From assembly GCA_036342255.1 (NCBI GenBank), contig JAZAUS010000007.1, positions 1-64,000 of the forward strand: DNA of 64,000 bases, written 5' to 3'. Positions 45,953 through 52,879 of the stretch are shown in pieces (positions within the stretch are counted from its first letter, which is position 1; every line of letters starts with the position of its first letter). The translations under genes were made by a program, and so were the position numbers. The notes beneath the pieces were generated by a model that saw only the letters and a list, made by a program, of their open reading frames with translations, was not told the DNA's origin and made no database searches. This stretch comes from RUG11198 sp036342255. GTDB lineage: Bacteria > Bacillota_I > Bacilli_A > RF39 > UBA660.

Positions 45953-46661
45953 CGCTTAATGACCAATCTAATTTATTGTTTTTTACTAAATTATCTTTTG
46001 CCTTTAATAATTGTAAATTAGTATAGTGACACAATCTCAACACATCTTCTTCTGTCTTAGCAGTAGAGAGTGGAATTATGTGGTCAATATGAACCTGCTC
46101 TTTGCCATCCCATTGACTATTATAATTATTATAATATGTTTGTAATAAATAATTTATAAAATCATCTATACTACATCCTAGTATATCTTCAGTATGAGAT
46201 TTTTTAATAGTATTCTTCCTATTAAATGATGTATTTAGCATGTTCCTAATCTCACCTTTTAGCTTATAAACCGAATCAGTACTCCTTCTATATTTTTCTA
46301 ATTCATTTCTTGTGGATTTATAATTCTCCCTAATTTGTTTCTTTTTTTCTAAATACACAGGATCTTTTAAACGTATTTGGTTCCTTTTTCTTTCATAATC
46401 TTTTACTTTTTCAGAATTCTCTTCCCTATATTTTTTTGAACGTATAGCGTACTCATCTTTATGATTTTCATATCTTTCTTTTTGTTTTTTCAATATTTCT
46501 TCTCTATGTTCATAGTGATATTTTAAGGATCTAATTCGATTATTCTCTCTTTCACATTCTTTACAAATACTAACATAATAATGAATATTACGCCACTTTC
46601 TATATCTAAAATCTTCAAGATTTTTTTCTATACCACATTTTGTACATGTTTTTGTTTCCAT
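45942..46661 (-). CDS. HNH endonuclease with N-terminal zinc motif (cassette)
   Basis: 239 residues. N-terminal zinc-ribbon-like pair of CxxC motifs (CTKCGIEKNLEDF and ICKECERE), a very basic coiled middle (EEILKKQKERYENHKDEY), and a C-terminal HNH nuclease core: HIDHIIPLS, then NLQLLKAKDNLVKNNK. This build is common in phage and mobile-element HNH proteins. Own extended -10 promoter at 46679-46684. In a cassette with an overlapping unknown gene, it may be a defence or invasion nuclease. Confidence 0.85.
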   Translation of the reverse strand: METKTCTKCGIEKNLEDFRYRKWRNIHYYVSICKECERENNRIRSLKYHYEHREEILKKQKERYENHKDEYAIRSKKYREENSEKVKDYERKRNQIRLKDPVYLEKKKQIRENYKSTRNELEKYRRSTDSVYKLKGEIRNMLNTSFNRKNTIKKSHTEDILGCSIDDFINYLLQTYYNNYNSQWDGKEQVHIDHIIPLSTAKTEEDVLRLCHYTNLQLLKAKDNLVKNNKLDWSLSDDE

Positions 46662-46678
46662 AATTATCCCTCATCAAA

Positions 46679-46688
46679 ATTATATCAC
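46679..46688 (-). promoter_or_regulatory. cassette promoter, extended -10 (HNH gene)
   Basis: GTGATATAAT on the minus strand about 20 bp upstream of the start; no good -35. Confidence 0.5.
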
Positions 46689-46727
46689 ATTTTCACCCAT
46701 TTATTTGTGATTATCGAAAATAAAAAA

Positions 46728-46748
46728 CGTATCTAAAACGTATCTAAA
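46728..46748. repeat. TATCTAAA pair, 11-bp period (upstream type)
   Basis: CGTATCTAAA at 46728 and 46739, upstream of the HNH cassette promoter. Confidence 0.85.
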
Positions 46749-46787
46749 CGCCTTTTTTGATGCAAAATTACCTAAAAATTGTAAGTA

Positions 46788-46831
46788 ACAAAAAGCTCGC
46801 AAGATCTTTATTTATAAGGCTTTACGAGCTT
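46788..46831 (-). terminator. terminator of SEC-C fragment 4
   Basis: AAGCTCG (46793-46799) pairs with CGAGCTT (46825-46831); T run on the minus strand. Confidence 0.75.
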
Positions 46832-46874
46832 GTTTTTCACAACACTGTTTATACTTGCGTCCACTCCCACATGG
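46812..46874 (-). pseudogene. SEC-C fragment 4
   Basis: Encodes PCGSGRKYKQCCEKQARKAL and a stop: the SEC-C zinc motif with a short extension. No start codon or upstream domain belongs to it. The gap 46662-47013 contains only this fragment, its terminator, a stem-loop and TATCTAAA elements. Confidence 0.7.
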
Positions 46875-46998
46875 TGTCCATTTAAAACTACCGTTTAATT
46901 ATTTCTTTTTAAAGTTGTCTTTCTTACTTAAAAAGTATAATAACTTACTTATAAGTTGTAATAAAGTGATGTCTAATTTTCTGACATTGAAGTTTAAA

Positions 46999-47007
46999 CG
47001 TATCTAA
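46999..47007. repeat. TATCTAAA element, single copy (downstream type)
   Basis: CGTATCTAA next to TTTAAACG, just past the stop of the 460-residue gene; the partner element seems reduced. Confidence 0.65.
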
Positions 47008-47013
47008 GATATT

Positions 47014-48396
47014 CTATTTTAAACTTTTTGGCGAATTATTTGATAATGATTTTTCTTTTAAAATACTAATTATCTGCTTAATTGATTCTATACCATCTTG
47101 TGAAAGTAAACCATTGATTTCATTTTTTGTAATCCATCTGGGATTCAAATTATTATTATCAATTAAATCTTTTGGTGGTTCTTCACTATAATTATTACCT
47201 AATATATTAAAAGAATCTTTGTATGGTAATAGGAAATAATCATATAATTTATTTAAATTGTTCGTGACCCAAGTTGGTTCTGATACATATATACCATTAT
47301 AATTACCATTACAAACTTTTAATATGATTCTCATATGATTATTTAATCCAAATTCTCTAACATCTAAATTTTTGTCTACACCCATACATAAATCAACAAG
47401 TAAGTTTGAAATGCCTTCACAAACAAATTTACCTTCCTTTAATATTAAATGTGGAGCTCTATAGTGTTCAAATTCTTCATCTTCAGCAAATTCAAAGCTT
47501 GAAATAACACTTAAAAAAGCTATTAAATACTTAGTTAAAGGATTATCGTATTTTTTTAATATTAATTTTATACTATTTATTATTTTTATATACTCTTCCA
47601 TATCTTTATATGAAGCATCATACCTATTGCCATTAAGATGATGCTTTTTATATTTAAAACTAATTTCTTCATTATCAGATATTTCTTTCAATTGATCGTA
47701 ATTTAATTTAAAATAATCAATATTAGCCACATTAAGATTTATAGATTCTATGTCTTTATTACTCTTTTTTATATAATTATATGTTTCTATTATTTTATAT
47801 ACATCATTTTCTGACATTAAAGTGTAATTTAATCTAAATTTATGATCTATTTTTTGAATGATTAATTCAAAATCATTTGACAATATTTTTAATGATCCAT
47901 TTCTAAAATTATAATTTTCAAAAAAAATCTTAAATTTTTCATTGCTAAATTCTTGCATATAATAAATAGTATCATTTTTATAACATATAATTTCTTTTGC
48001 ATTTTTTTTGTATTTATTAAAAACTTTATCATCTGCTAAATCAATAATTAATTTGTCTAATTCAAATTTTTGAAGAAATGATTCATCTATTACATATGAA
48101 GGCACTCTTAATTCCTTAATACTATGTGGAATATTATTCTTAATTTCATTCCATGATTCAGAATCTAAATATAAGGTACTAAATCCATTAGAGTTAATTT
48201 GTATTTCGTAATCATTTAGGTAATTACTATCATTTGCCTTTTCAGCTATATCTGTAAGTTTAAAATTATTTTTTGTTTTTATATGAAATACAGATTTAAT
48301 ATTGGAAAGCATCTGTAATATTAAATTTTTTGAATTTAAAAATTTATTTCTTGCTTCAGCACTAAACATAGATTTCAAATGATCATTTAAATTCAT
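47014..48396 (-). CDS. transglutaminase-like protein (cassette)
   Basis: 460 residues from ATG 48396 with AGGTGAT 8 bp upstream; the longer GTG/ATG starts are within the ribosome site. The C-terminal third has a transglutaminase-type order: Cys in FVCEGISNLL, His in LNNHMRIIL, and SEPTW where the family usually has DxTW, so the acidic member could be Glu. The first 280 residues hold repeated beta/loop segments (NIPHSIKELRVPSYV) that recall leucine-rich repeats. No signal peptide. The triad spacing is like that of the 4046-4786 protein. Confidence 0.6.
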   Translation of the reverse strand: MNLNDHLKSMFSAEARNKFLNSKNLILQMLSNIKSVFHIKTKNNFKLTDIAEKANDSNYLNDYEIQINSNGFSTLYLDSESWNEIKNNIPHSIKELRVPSYVIDESFLQKFELDKLIIDLADDKVFNKYKKNAKEIICYKNDTIYYMQEFSNEKFKIFFENYNFRNGSLKILSNDFELIIQKIDHKFRLNYTLMSENDVYKIIETYNYIKKSNKDIESINLNVANIDYFKLNYDQLKEISDNEEISFKYKKHHLNGNRYDASYKDMEEYIKIINSIKLILKKYDNPLTKYLIAFLSVISSFEFAEDEEFEHYRAPHLILKEGKFVCEGISNLLVDLCMGVDKNLDVREFGLNNHMRIILKVCNGNYNGIYVSEPTWVTNNLNKLYDYFLLPYKDSFNILGNNYSEEPPKDLIDNNNLNPRWITKNEINGLLSQDGIESIKQIISILKEKSLSNNSPKSLK

Positions 48397-48417
48397 AAAA
48401 AACATCACCTAATTATA

Positions 48418-48426
48418 ATTATACCA
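48418..48426 (-). promoter_or_regulatory. cassette promoter, extended -10 (transglutaminase-like gene)
   Basis: TGGTATAAT on the minus strand, about 10 bp before the ribosome site. Confidence 0.55.
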
Positions 48427-48461
48427 TATACACTTATTTTTAATCTCATCTGATTAAAAAA

Positions 48462-48483
48462 TGTATCTAAAGCTTATCTAAAA
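48462..48483. repeat. TATCTAAA pair, upstream type
   Basis: TGTATCTAAA (48462) and CTTATCTAAA (48473), period about 11 bp. Confidence 0.8.
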
Positions 48484-48530
48484 AACTTTTTCGAGATAAA
48501 ACTGTCTAAGAATTGCAATTAAGAAAAAGT

Positions 48531-48566
48531 TCACAATCTCTTTATTTATAAGGATTTGTGAACTTA
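48531..48566 (-). terminator. terminator of SEC-C fragment 3
   Basis: AAGTTCACAA pairs with TTGTGAACTT (10 bp) with a T run on the minus strand. Confidence 0.85.
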
Positions 48567-48608
48567 TTTTCCGCAACACATTTTATACTTGCTTCCACTC
48601 CCACATGG
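48564..48608 (-). pseudogene. SEC-C fragment 3
   Basis: Encodes PCGSGSKYKMCCGK and a stop. The frame upstream closes at a TAA after about 9 codons. Between it and the TATCTAAA pair at 48714 lies a relatively GC-rich stem-loop stretch (CTGAGAG/CTCGGG). This is the content of the gap 48397-48776. Confidence 0.75.
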
Positions 48609-48713
48609 CTTGTAATTTTGGGTTTTTGGGAGTTCTTAAGAGCATTTTGTGGCTCTTTTGAGCTATTGAATGCACTTGGGGGCTTCCTACAGCACCCGAG
48701 AATTTACTCTCAG

Positions 48714-48735
48714 GGTATCTAAAAAGGTATCTAAA
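48714..48735. repeat. TATCTAAA pair, 12-bp period (downstream type)
   Basis: GGTATCTAAA at 48714 and 48726, just past the stop of the 191-residue gene. Confidence 0.85.
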
Positions 48736-48776
48736 ATATGTTTTTAATGATTTTTCGAAAAATTTTAGCAATAACA

Positions 48777-49352
48777 TTATATTGATTTGATTTGTTTCTT
48801 TTTATCTAATAAAACACCTTCGTAATTATAAATATCTAATGGAAATCCATTTTTTTCACATAGACTTGCAAACGTTTCAACTATTTGCATATTTTTTTCA
48901 TCTTGCATTTGCTCTTCAGTAATTGGTAATATTAAACCAACAATGTATTGGGAATCAATTTTATCTTTTACTTGTAATTCTCCTAAAGCTAGTCCATGAG
49001 TTTCTTCTTGTGGTACTAATGGAACATCTCTAGAAACAGCAAAAGCAACATAATCGTAATCAAAGCAAGTAAACATTTGATGGTCTTTCTTTTCAATGGC
49101 TTTTTTTATAAATCTATTTTGTGGATCAGATAACGATACTCTATCTTTATGAATATCTTCTTCATAGTACATCCACTTTTTATTTTCTGGTATATCCAAT
49201 TTGAATGTTGCATTATCGTTTTCAAATTTTATTCCTTGCTTCTCTAAAAAATCTCTAGAACTTATAGTTTGACTTTTTAATATACTTATCAATCTTTTAT
49301 AAGTCTTTTCATTTTGTATGTTTCCAATTTGGTGTATGTAAAAATCTATCAT
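48777..49352 (-). CDS. hypothetical protein, 191 residues (cassette)
   Basis: Soluble, no membrane helix. Begins MIDFYIHQIGNIQNEKTYKR and contains FTCFDYDYVAFAVSRDVPL and YIVGLILPITEEQM. Mixed alpha/beta; no family recognised. GGAGG and an extended -10 promoter (49370-49378) stand directly upstream, and array elements flank both sides, so it is the only gene of its cassette. Confidence 0.75.
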   Translation of the reverse strand: MIDFYIHQIGNIQNEKTYKRLISILKSQTISSRDFLEKQGIKFENDNATFKLDIPENKKWMYYEEDIHKDRVSLSDPQNRFIKKAIEKKDHQMFTCFDYDYVAFAVSRDVPLVPQEETHGLALGELQVKDKIDSQYIVGLILPITEEQMQDEKNMQIVETFASLCEKNGFPLDIYNYEGVLLDKKKQIKSI

Positions 49353-49369
49353 AATAACCTCCTAAGCAA

Positions 49370-49378
49370 ATTATACCA
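49370..49378 (-). promoter_or_regulatory. cassette promoter, extended -10 (191-residue gene)
   Basis: TGGTATAAT on the minus strand; weak -35 (TTTTTA). Confidence 0.55.
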
Positions 49379-49409
49379 TATTTATTATCTTTTAAAAATA
49401 CTGGAAAAA

Positions 49410-49430
49410 GGTATCTAAAAGGTATCTAAA
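49410..49430. repeat. TATCTAAA pair, 11-bp period (upstream type)
   Basis: GGTATCTAAA at 49410 and 49421. Confidence 0.9.
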
Positions 49431-49465
49431 GTGGTTCAAAGCATATAAACTCGCAATTTTTTAGC

Positions 49466-49513
49466 AAAGAAAAAACTCGTGTTTCCCCTTATTTTATGCT
49501 GGTTTGCGAGTTT
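49466..49513 (-). terminator. terminator of SEC-C fragment 2
   Basis: AAACTCGT pairs with GCGAGTTT around a 25-base loop; T run on the minus strand. Closely similar to the terminator at 50446. Confidence 0.75.
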
Positions 49514-49556
49514 ATTTACCATGACACTGCTTATATTTTTTACCACTGCCACATGG
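49512..49556 (-). pseudogene. SEC-C fragment 2
   Basis: Encodes PCGSGKKYKQCHGK and a stop, preceded by only six open codons (KIVSLS). Gap 49353-49719 holds this fragment, its terminator, an inverted-repeat stretch (49580-49650) and two TATCTAAA pairs. Confidence 0.75.
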
Positions 49557-49657
49557 ACTGAGTGATACTATTTTCTAGCAATAATTTGCGAATAAGTTGT
49601 AATTAATGCAAATAATTTGTAAGTTTTTCAACAAATTTCTTAAAAAATCTCTCAGAA

Positions 49658-49680
49658 GTTATCTAAAAAGGTATCTAAAA
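49658..49680. repeat. TATCTAAA pair, 12-bp period (downstream type)
   Basis: GTTATCTAAA (49658) and GGTATCTAAA (49670), beyond the phosphatase stop. Confidence 0.85.
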
Positions 49681-49719
49681 TGCGGATTTATTACTTTTTC
49701 AAAATTTTTTAGCAAGTTC

Positions 49720-50334
49720 TTAAAATTGCAAATTTTTAATGCTAATTAATTCATTATTATCATCAAATTCTAATTTAAATGTTTCACAATAATCCCATTT
49801 CCCATCAAAAAATACTTTGTTTTTAAAATAGTAATCAGAATCATAACTTACTTTGCACCATGTCTTTAACAAAATCATCATAGCTGTTGAATGAAAAACT
49901 ATAGCAATATTATTATTATTAGATTTATTTAATAAATTATTCAAAGCTTTTACTTCTCTTTCTCTAACTTCGTTCAATGATTCACCATTTTCTAATTTAT
50001 AATCATTATCATTAAATTGATGGATTTCAAAATCTTTTGGATAATCATCCCATGATTTTATTCCTACTTTTCTCTCACCAAAATCTGCCATAATATTAAC
50101 TTTTAGGTTTAATTTTTTTGCAAGTATTTTTGCCGTTTGATATGCCCTTAGATAATTTGATGAGTATATTTCTTTTATATTATTAAATTCATTATTACTA
50201 AATACTTTTTGTGCTATAGTTATCCCTTCTTTAGTAAGTCTTTTCTTTTCATTTTTTATTTGTATGCTCGATTTATTATATATGAAGCTACAGCTACCAG
50301 GTTTTGAATGTCTAATAAAATACACTGTTTTCAT
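49720..50334 (-). CDS. histidine phosphatase family protein (cassette copy)
   Basis: 204 residues, paralogue of 3323-3958. RHS at residues 8-10 (FIRHSKPGS), YLRAYQTAK, GERKVGIKSWDD, and second histidine in VFHSTAMM. The shared GERKxGIxSWD segment links the two copies specifically. Cytoplasmic; substrate unknown. TAGGAG precedes the start, and TGTTATAAT lies just upstream. It is the only gene of its cassette. Confidence 0.88.
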   Translation of the reverse strand: MKTVYFIRHSKPGSCSFIYNKSSIQIKNEKKRLTKEGITIAQKVFSNNEFNNIKEIYSSNYLRAYQTAKILAKKLNLKVNIMADFGERKVGIKSWDDYPKDFEIHQFNDNDYKLENGESLNEVREREVKALNNLLNKSNNNNIAIVFHSTAMMILLKTWCKVSYDSDYYFKNKVFFDGKWDYCETFKLEFDDNNELISIKNLQF

Positions 50335-50353
50335 ATCATCAACTCCTATAATA

Positions 50354-50362
50354 ATTATAACA
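50354..50362 (-). promoter_or_regulatory. cassette promoter, extended -10 (phosphatase gene)
   Basis: TGTTATAAT on the minus strand about 20 bp before the start. Confidence 0.5.
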
Positions 50363-50387
50363 TATTAATTCTAAAATACTGAAAAAA

Positions 50388-50408
50388 GGTATCTAAAAGG
50401 TATCTAAA
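50388..50408. repeat. TATCTAAA pair, 11-bp period (upstream type)
   Basis: GGTATCTAAA at 50388 and 50399. Confidence 0.9.
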
Positions 50409-50445
50409 AGGGCTCTGAGCATATAAATTCGCAATTTTTTAGCAA

Positions 50446-50492
50446 AGAAAAAAAACTCGCGTTTCCCTTTATTTATGCGGGTTTGCGAGTTT
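50446..50492 (-). terminator. terminator of SEC-C fragment 1
   Basis: AAACTCGC (50453-50460) pairs with GCGAGTTT (50485-50492); eight T on the minus strand. Confidence 0.85.
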
Positions 50493-50538
50493 ATTTGCCG
50501 TGGCACTGCTTATATTTCTTGCCCGATCCACATGGACA
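50491..50538 (-). pseudogene. SEC-C fragment 1, most complete motif
   Basis: Encodes CPCGSGKKYKQCHGK and a stop, the full SEC-C zinc-binding pattern. The frame upstream is Lys/Asn-rich and closes at a stop after about 11 codons. It lies 62 bp past the end of the 271-residue gene, without a TATCTAAA pair in between, so it may be the original resident end of the array. Confidence 0.75.
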
Positions 50539-50599
50539 TAGGTATATTATATTTTTCTTCTTTTTATAATTCTTTTATTAATTTCTTTTTTATTAATTA

Positions 50600-51415
50600 T
50601 TATAGATTTTTTTTACTTTTAATTTTTTTTAATTTAACAAGATTTATATTGTTTTTTTTATCTATATTAGAAATTTGTAAATGTCCTTTTTTTGATTGGG
50701 CTTTTATATCTACATCAAAATAATATTCTTTATCAAAAAGGTTTTCATGTTTTTCTAATAGATTTAACCAATCAGGAGAAATTTTATCTGCAGGAATTTC
50801 TAATTGTAGTATTTGTTCTATTAAAAATGGGCTGTTATGTTTTGATATTATATAATAAAAATAATCATTAATACCATTCCAACCAACATATGATGTATCA
50901 CCTAATTCTGTACTAATATTAGCATGATCAAAATCTAATGATATACTATCATAATTATTTGTAAAATAACCCCGCTCTAATTGCATTAAATCGGTTGAGA
51001 ATAGTTCATCAATAAGTTCAGAAAATTTTTCTTTATTTACTATTTGAATTTCTGGAATATACTTTCTATCATCAAAGGGAACACGACTTTCATTATATTT
51101 TAGTCCATATTGTCCATTATCTTTTTTATCTGCTATAAAAGTTGCACTGTATAAAGCTCCAATGTTCCAATTACCTTTTAAATATTCAATTTTCTTTAAA
51201 ATATCAAGATATTTTTTTTCAATATACAATCTTATTTTTCTATCACTTAAATCTTTTACTTGATCATCACGTGAAAGCAAGCCAGTAAAGTAATAATTAC
51301 TATATTCTGATTTAATATTTATACATTTGTTTAATTCATCTAATAAATATTTACTCTCTTTATATTCTTCTCTCAATGCTAAAATAATTTCACCAAATTT
51401 ATAATACTTTTTCAT
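50600..51415 (-). CDS. hypothetical protein, 271 residues (end cassette)
   Basis: Soluble, Lys- and Tyr-rich. Begins MKKYYKFGEIILALREEY; contains YVGWNGINDYFYYIISKHN near the middle and ends with a basic tail. No family recognised. GGGAGG precedes the start; an extended -10 TGATATAAT is at 51459-51467. First gene of the array; it lacks the downstream TATCTAAA pair that the other cassettes have. Confidence 0.75.
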   Translation of the reverse strand: MKKYYKFGEIILALREEYKESKYLLDELNKCINIKSEYSNYYFTGLLSRDDQVKDLSDRKIRLYIEKKYLDILKKIEYLKGNWNIGALYSATFIADKKDNGQYGLKYNESRVPFDDRKYIPEIQIVNKEKFSELIDELFSTDLMQLERGYFTNNYDSISLDFDHANISTELGDTSYVGWNGINDYFYYIISKHNSPFLIEQILQLEIPADKISPDWLNLLEKHENLFDKEYYFDVDIKAQSKKGHLQISNIDKKNNINLVKLKKIKSKKNL

Positions 51416-51458
51416 CAGTAAACCTCCCTAAATAAATTTATTAAAAAGTTATATGAAT

Positions 51459-51467
51459 ATTATATCA
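51459..51467 (-). promoter_or_regulatory. cassette promoter, extended -10 (271-residue gene)
   Basis: TGATATAAT on the minus strand. Confidence 0.5.
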
Positions 51468-51485
51468 CTAAAATCTTTTATTTAT

Positions 51486-51532
51486 AAAAAAGTACAAAAC
51501 AGTTAACTTTATCTTGCATTTATCTTTTATAC
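51486..51532. repeat. right copy of boundary direct repeat
   Basis: Imperfect match to 45049-45100 in the same orientation: AAAAAAG, TACAA, AGTTAACTTT, TCTT, ATTT, TCTTTT and TATAC occur in the same order with small gaps. Marks the probable right edge of the cassette array. Confidence 0.5.
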
Positions 51533-51585
51533 TTGAGAAAACTAGTGAAACTCATTTAATCATTTAGTTACAATAATCTATATAT

Positions 51586-51614
51586 TTGCTTTTTAATTAA
51601 TTTCATGGTAGAAT
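51586..51614 (+). promoter_or_regulatory. promoter of the radical-SAM gene
   Basis: TTGCTT (51586-51591), 17 bp, TAGAAT (51609-51614) with TGG before the -10. Confidence 0.6.
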
Positions 51615-51645
51615 ACGAAACACTTAAAAAAAGGGAGGTTATTTT

Positions 51646-52740
51646 GTGAAAATATTTATTGGTAGACCTGAATCATGTGGTTTAAACTATCAACCATTTT
51701 ATATTATAGATATGCTTTATAAGCATTTTGAAATAACGGAAAAGGTAGGTGAGGCTGATATTATTGTTTTTCCAGGTTCTGCTGCCTGTTCGATGGGTGC
51801 AACTTGGAACTCACTTTTATATATAAGAGATGTTTTAAGAGAAAAGAAACCCAAAGCTAAAACATATTTAACAGGTTGTTTGGCAAGGGATTATTCTGAT
51901 CCAAGGCTTAAATCAGTATATAGTGTTTTAGAAGAAGTTATAGACTATATTATTCCCCAAAATCAACCTAACTTATTACTAAAATTAATTTCTCCCGAAA
52001 TATTTGGAGATTTAAAAAATGATGCGTTTGGAGGTTCTAGTATCAATGGAGATACTGCATCACTTCATATCAGTGGTGGATGTCTAAATCATTGTTCTTT
52101 TTGTAAAACAAATTATCAAAAACTACCTTTAATAAGTGCTGATCTTGATACATTAAAAAAGACAATTGATTATTATGATGTGAATGGAATTAAAACAATT
52201 AACCTTTTAGGTATAAATGTTTGTCAATATGGATTAGATATAAATGGAACCTATTTGTTACCTTCGGTAATTGAATATATCGAAAATAAGAGTAATATTC
52301 AAAGTATAGAGTTAACTGGTTTTGCTTTTAAAGATGCAATAAAGGGTGATTTTGCTTCCACTTTTAAAGATAGTTCTAAACTAAAATTAATTGATGGTGG
52401 ATTAGAATCTGGTAGTGATAGAATACTATCATTGATGAATAAAGGATTTAATAGAGCGGAATTTTTAAGTTTTGTTGAAAAAATAACAGCTAAATATCCA
52501 AAAACATTTGTGTTAAATATTATTGCTGGTTTTCCAACGGAAACGCTTGAAGATATTAAATTAACATTGGATATATTAAAAAATCTTAACTTAGAGAAAG
52601 TAAATGTAATTGAATATATAGATTCAGAAATTGTTCCTTCATCTAATTTAGTACAATTATCAGATGAAGAAATTGAAAAGCATTCAAAAATATATCAGAA
52701 AGTACTATCTAGTAGAAATGTACCTAATAAGATTTTTTAA
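51646..52740 (+). CDS. radical-SAM protein related to MiaB/RimO methylthiotransferases
   Basis: 364 residues from GTG 51646, GGGAGG upstream. N-terminal UPF0004-like part (GEADIIVFPGSAACSMGAT; YLTGCLARDYSD) and a radical-SAM core with the CLNHCSFC cluster near residue 148. It is shorter than MiaB or RimO (about 430-450) and shows no TRAM domain, and the first two N-terminal cysteine positions differ. A tRNA or protein thio-modification is possible, but another radical-SAM reaction cannot be excluded. Lone plus-strand gene inside the accessory insert, with its own promoter and terminator. Confidence 0.75.
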   Translation: MKIFIGRPESCGLNYQPFYIIDMLYKHFEITEKVGEADIIVFPGSAACSMGATWNSLLYIRDVLREKKPKAKTYLTGCLARDYSDPRLKSVYSVLEEVIDYIIPQNQPNLLLKLISPEIFGDLKNDAFGGSSINGDTASLHISGGCLNHCSFCKTNYQKLPLISADLDTLKKTIDYYDVNGIKTINLLGINVCQYGLDINGTYLLPSVIEYIENKSNIQSIELTGFAFKDAIKGDFASTFKDSSKLKLIDGGLESGSDRILSLMNKGFNRAEFLSFVEKITAKYPKTFVLNIIAGFPTETLEDIKLTLDILKNLNLEKVNVIEYIDSEIVPSSNLVQLSDEEIEKHSKIYQKVLSSRNVPNKIF

Positions 52741-52769
52741 TACTTTTATAAATTTTTTATGATATTATA

Positions 52770-52804
52770 TAAAAAATAGTTAGTAATAATACTAACTATT
52801 TTTC
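52770..52804 (+). terminator. intrinsic terminator of the radical-SAM gene
   Basis: AAATAGTTAGTA / TACTAACTATTT 12-bp stem with a 4-base loop and T run. Confidence 0.9.
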
Positions 52805-52879
52805 TTGTATTCCTTTTTTTATAATTCATTATTATTATTTCTTTTTATTTAAGTATTAATTTTAATATATAATATAAAA

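Noticed and set aside
48583..48777. 64-residue open frame across the array module
   Set aside because: It runs through the TATCTAAA pair and out of frame over the SEC-C fragment, and has no ribosome site; the SEC-C frame explains the conservation better.
51486..51507. Terminal inverted repeat with 45061-45076
   Set aside because: CAAGATA and GTTAACT can be read as inverted, but the match in direct orientation is longer and better ordered.
45049..51532. Integron with attC sites
   Set aside because: I found no RYYYAAC/GTTRRRY core sites and no integrase gene in the window; the repeated elements are direct TATCTAAA pairs, so only an analogy is claimed.
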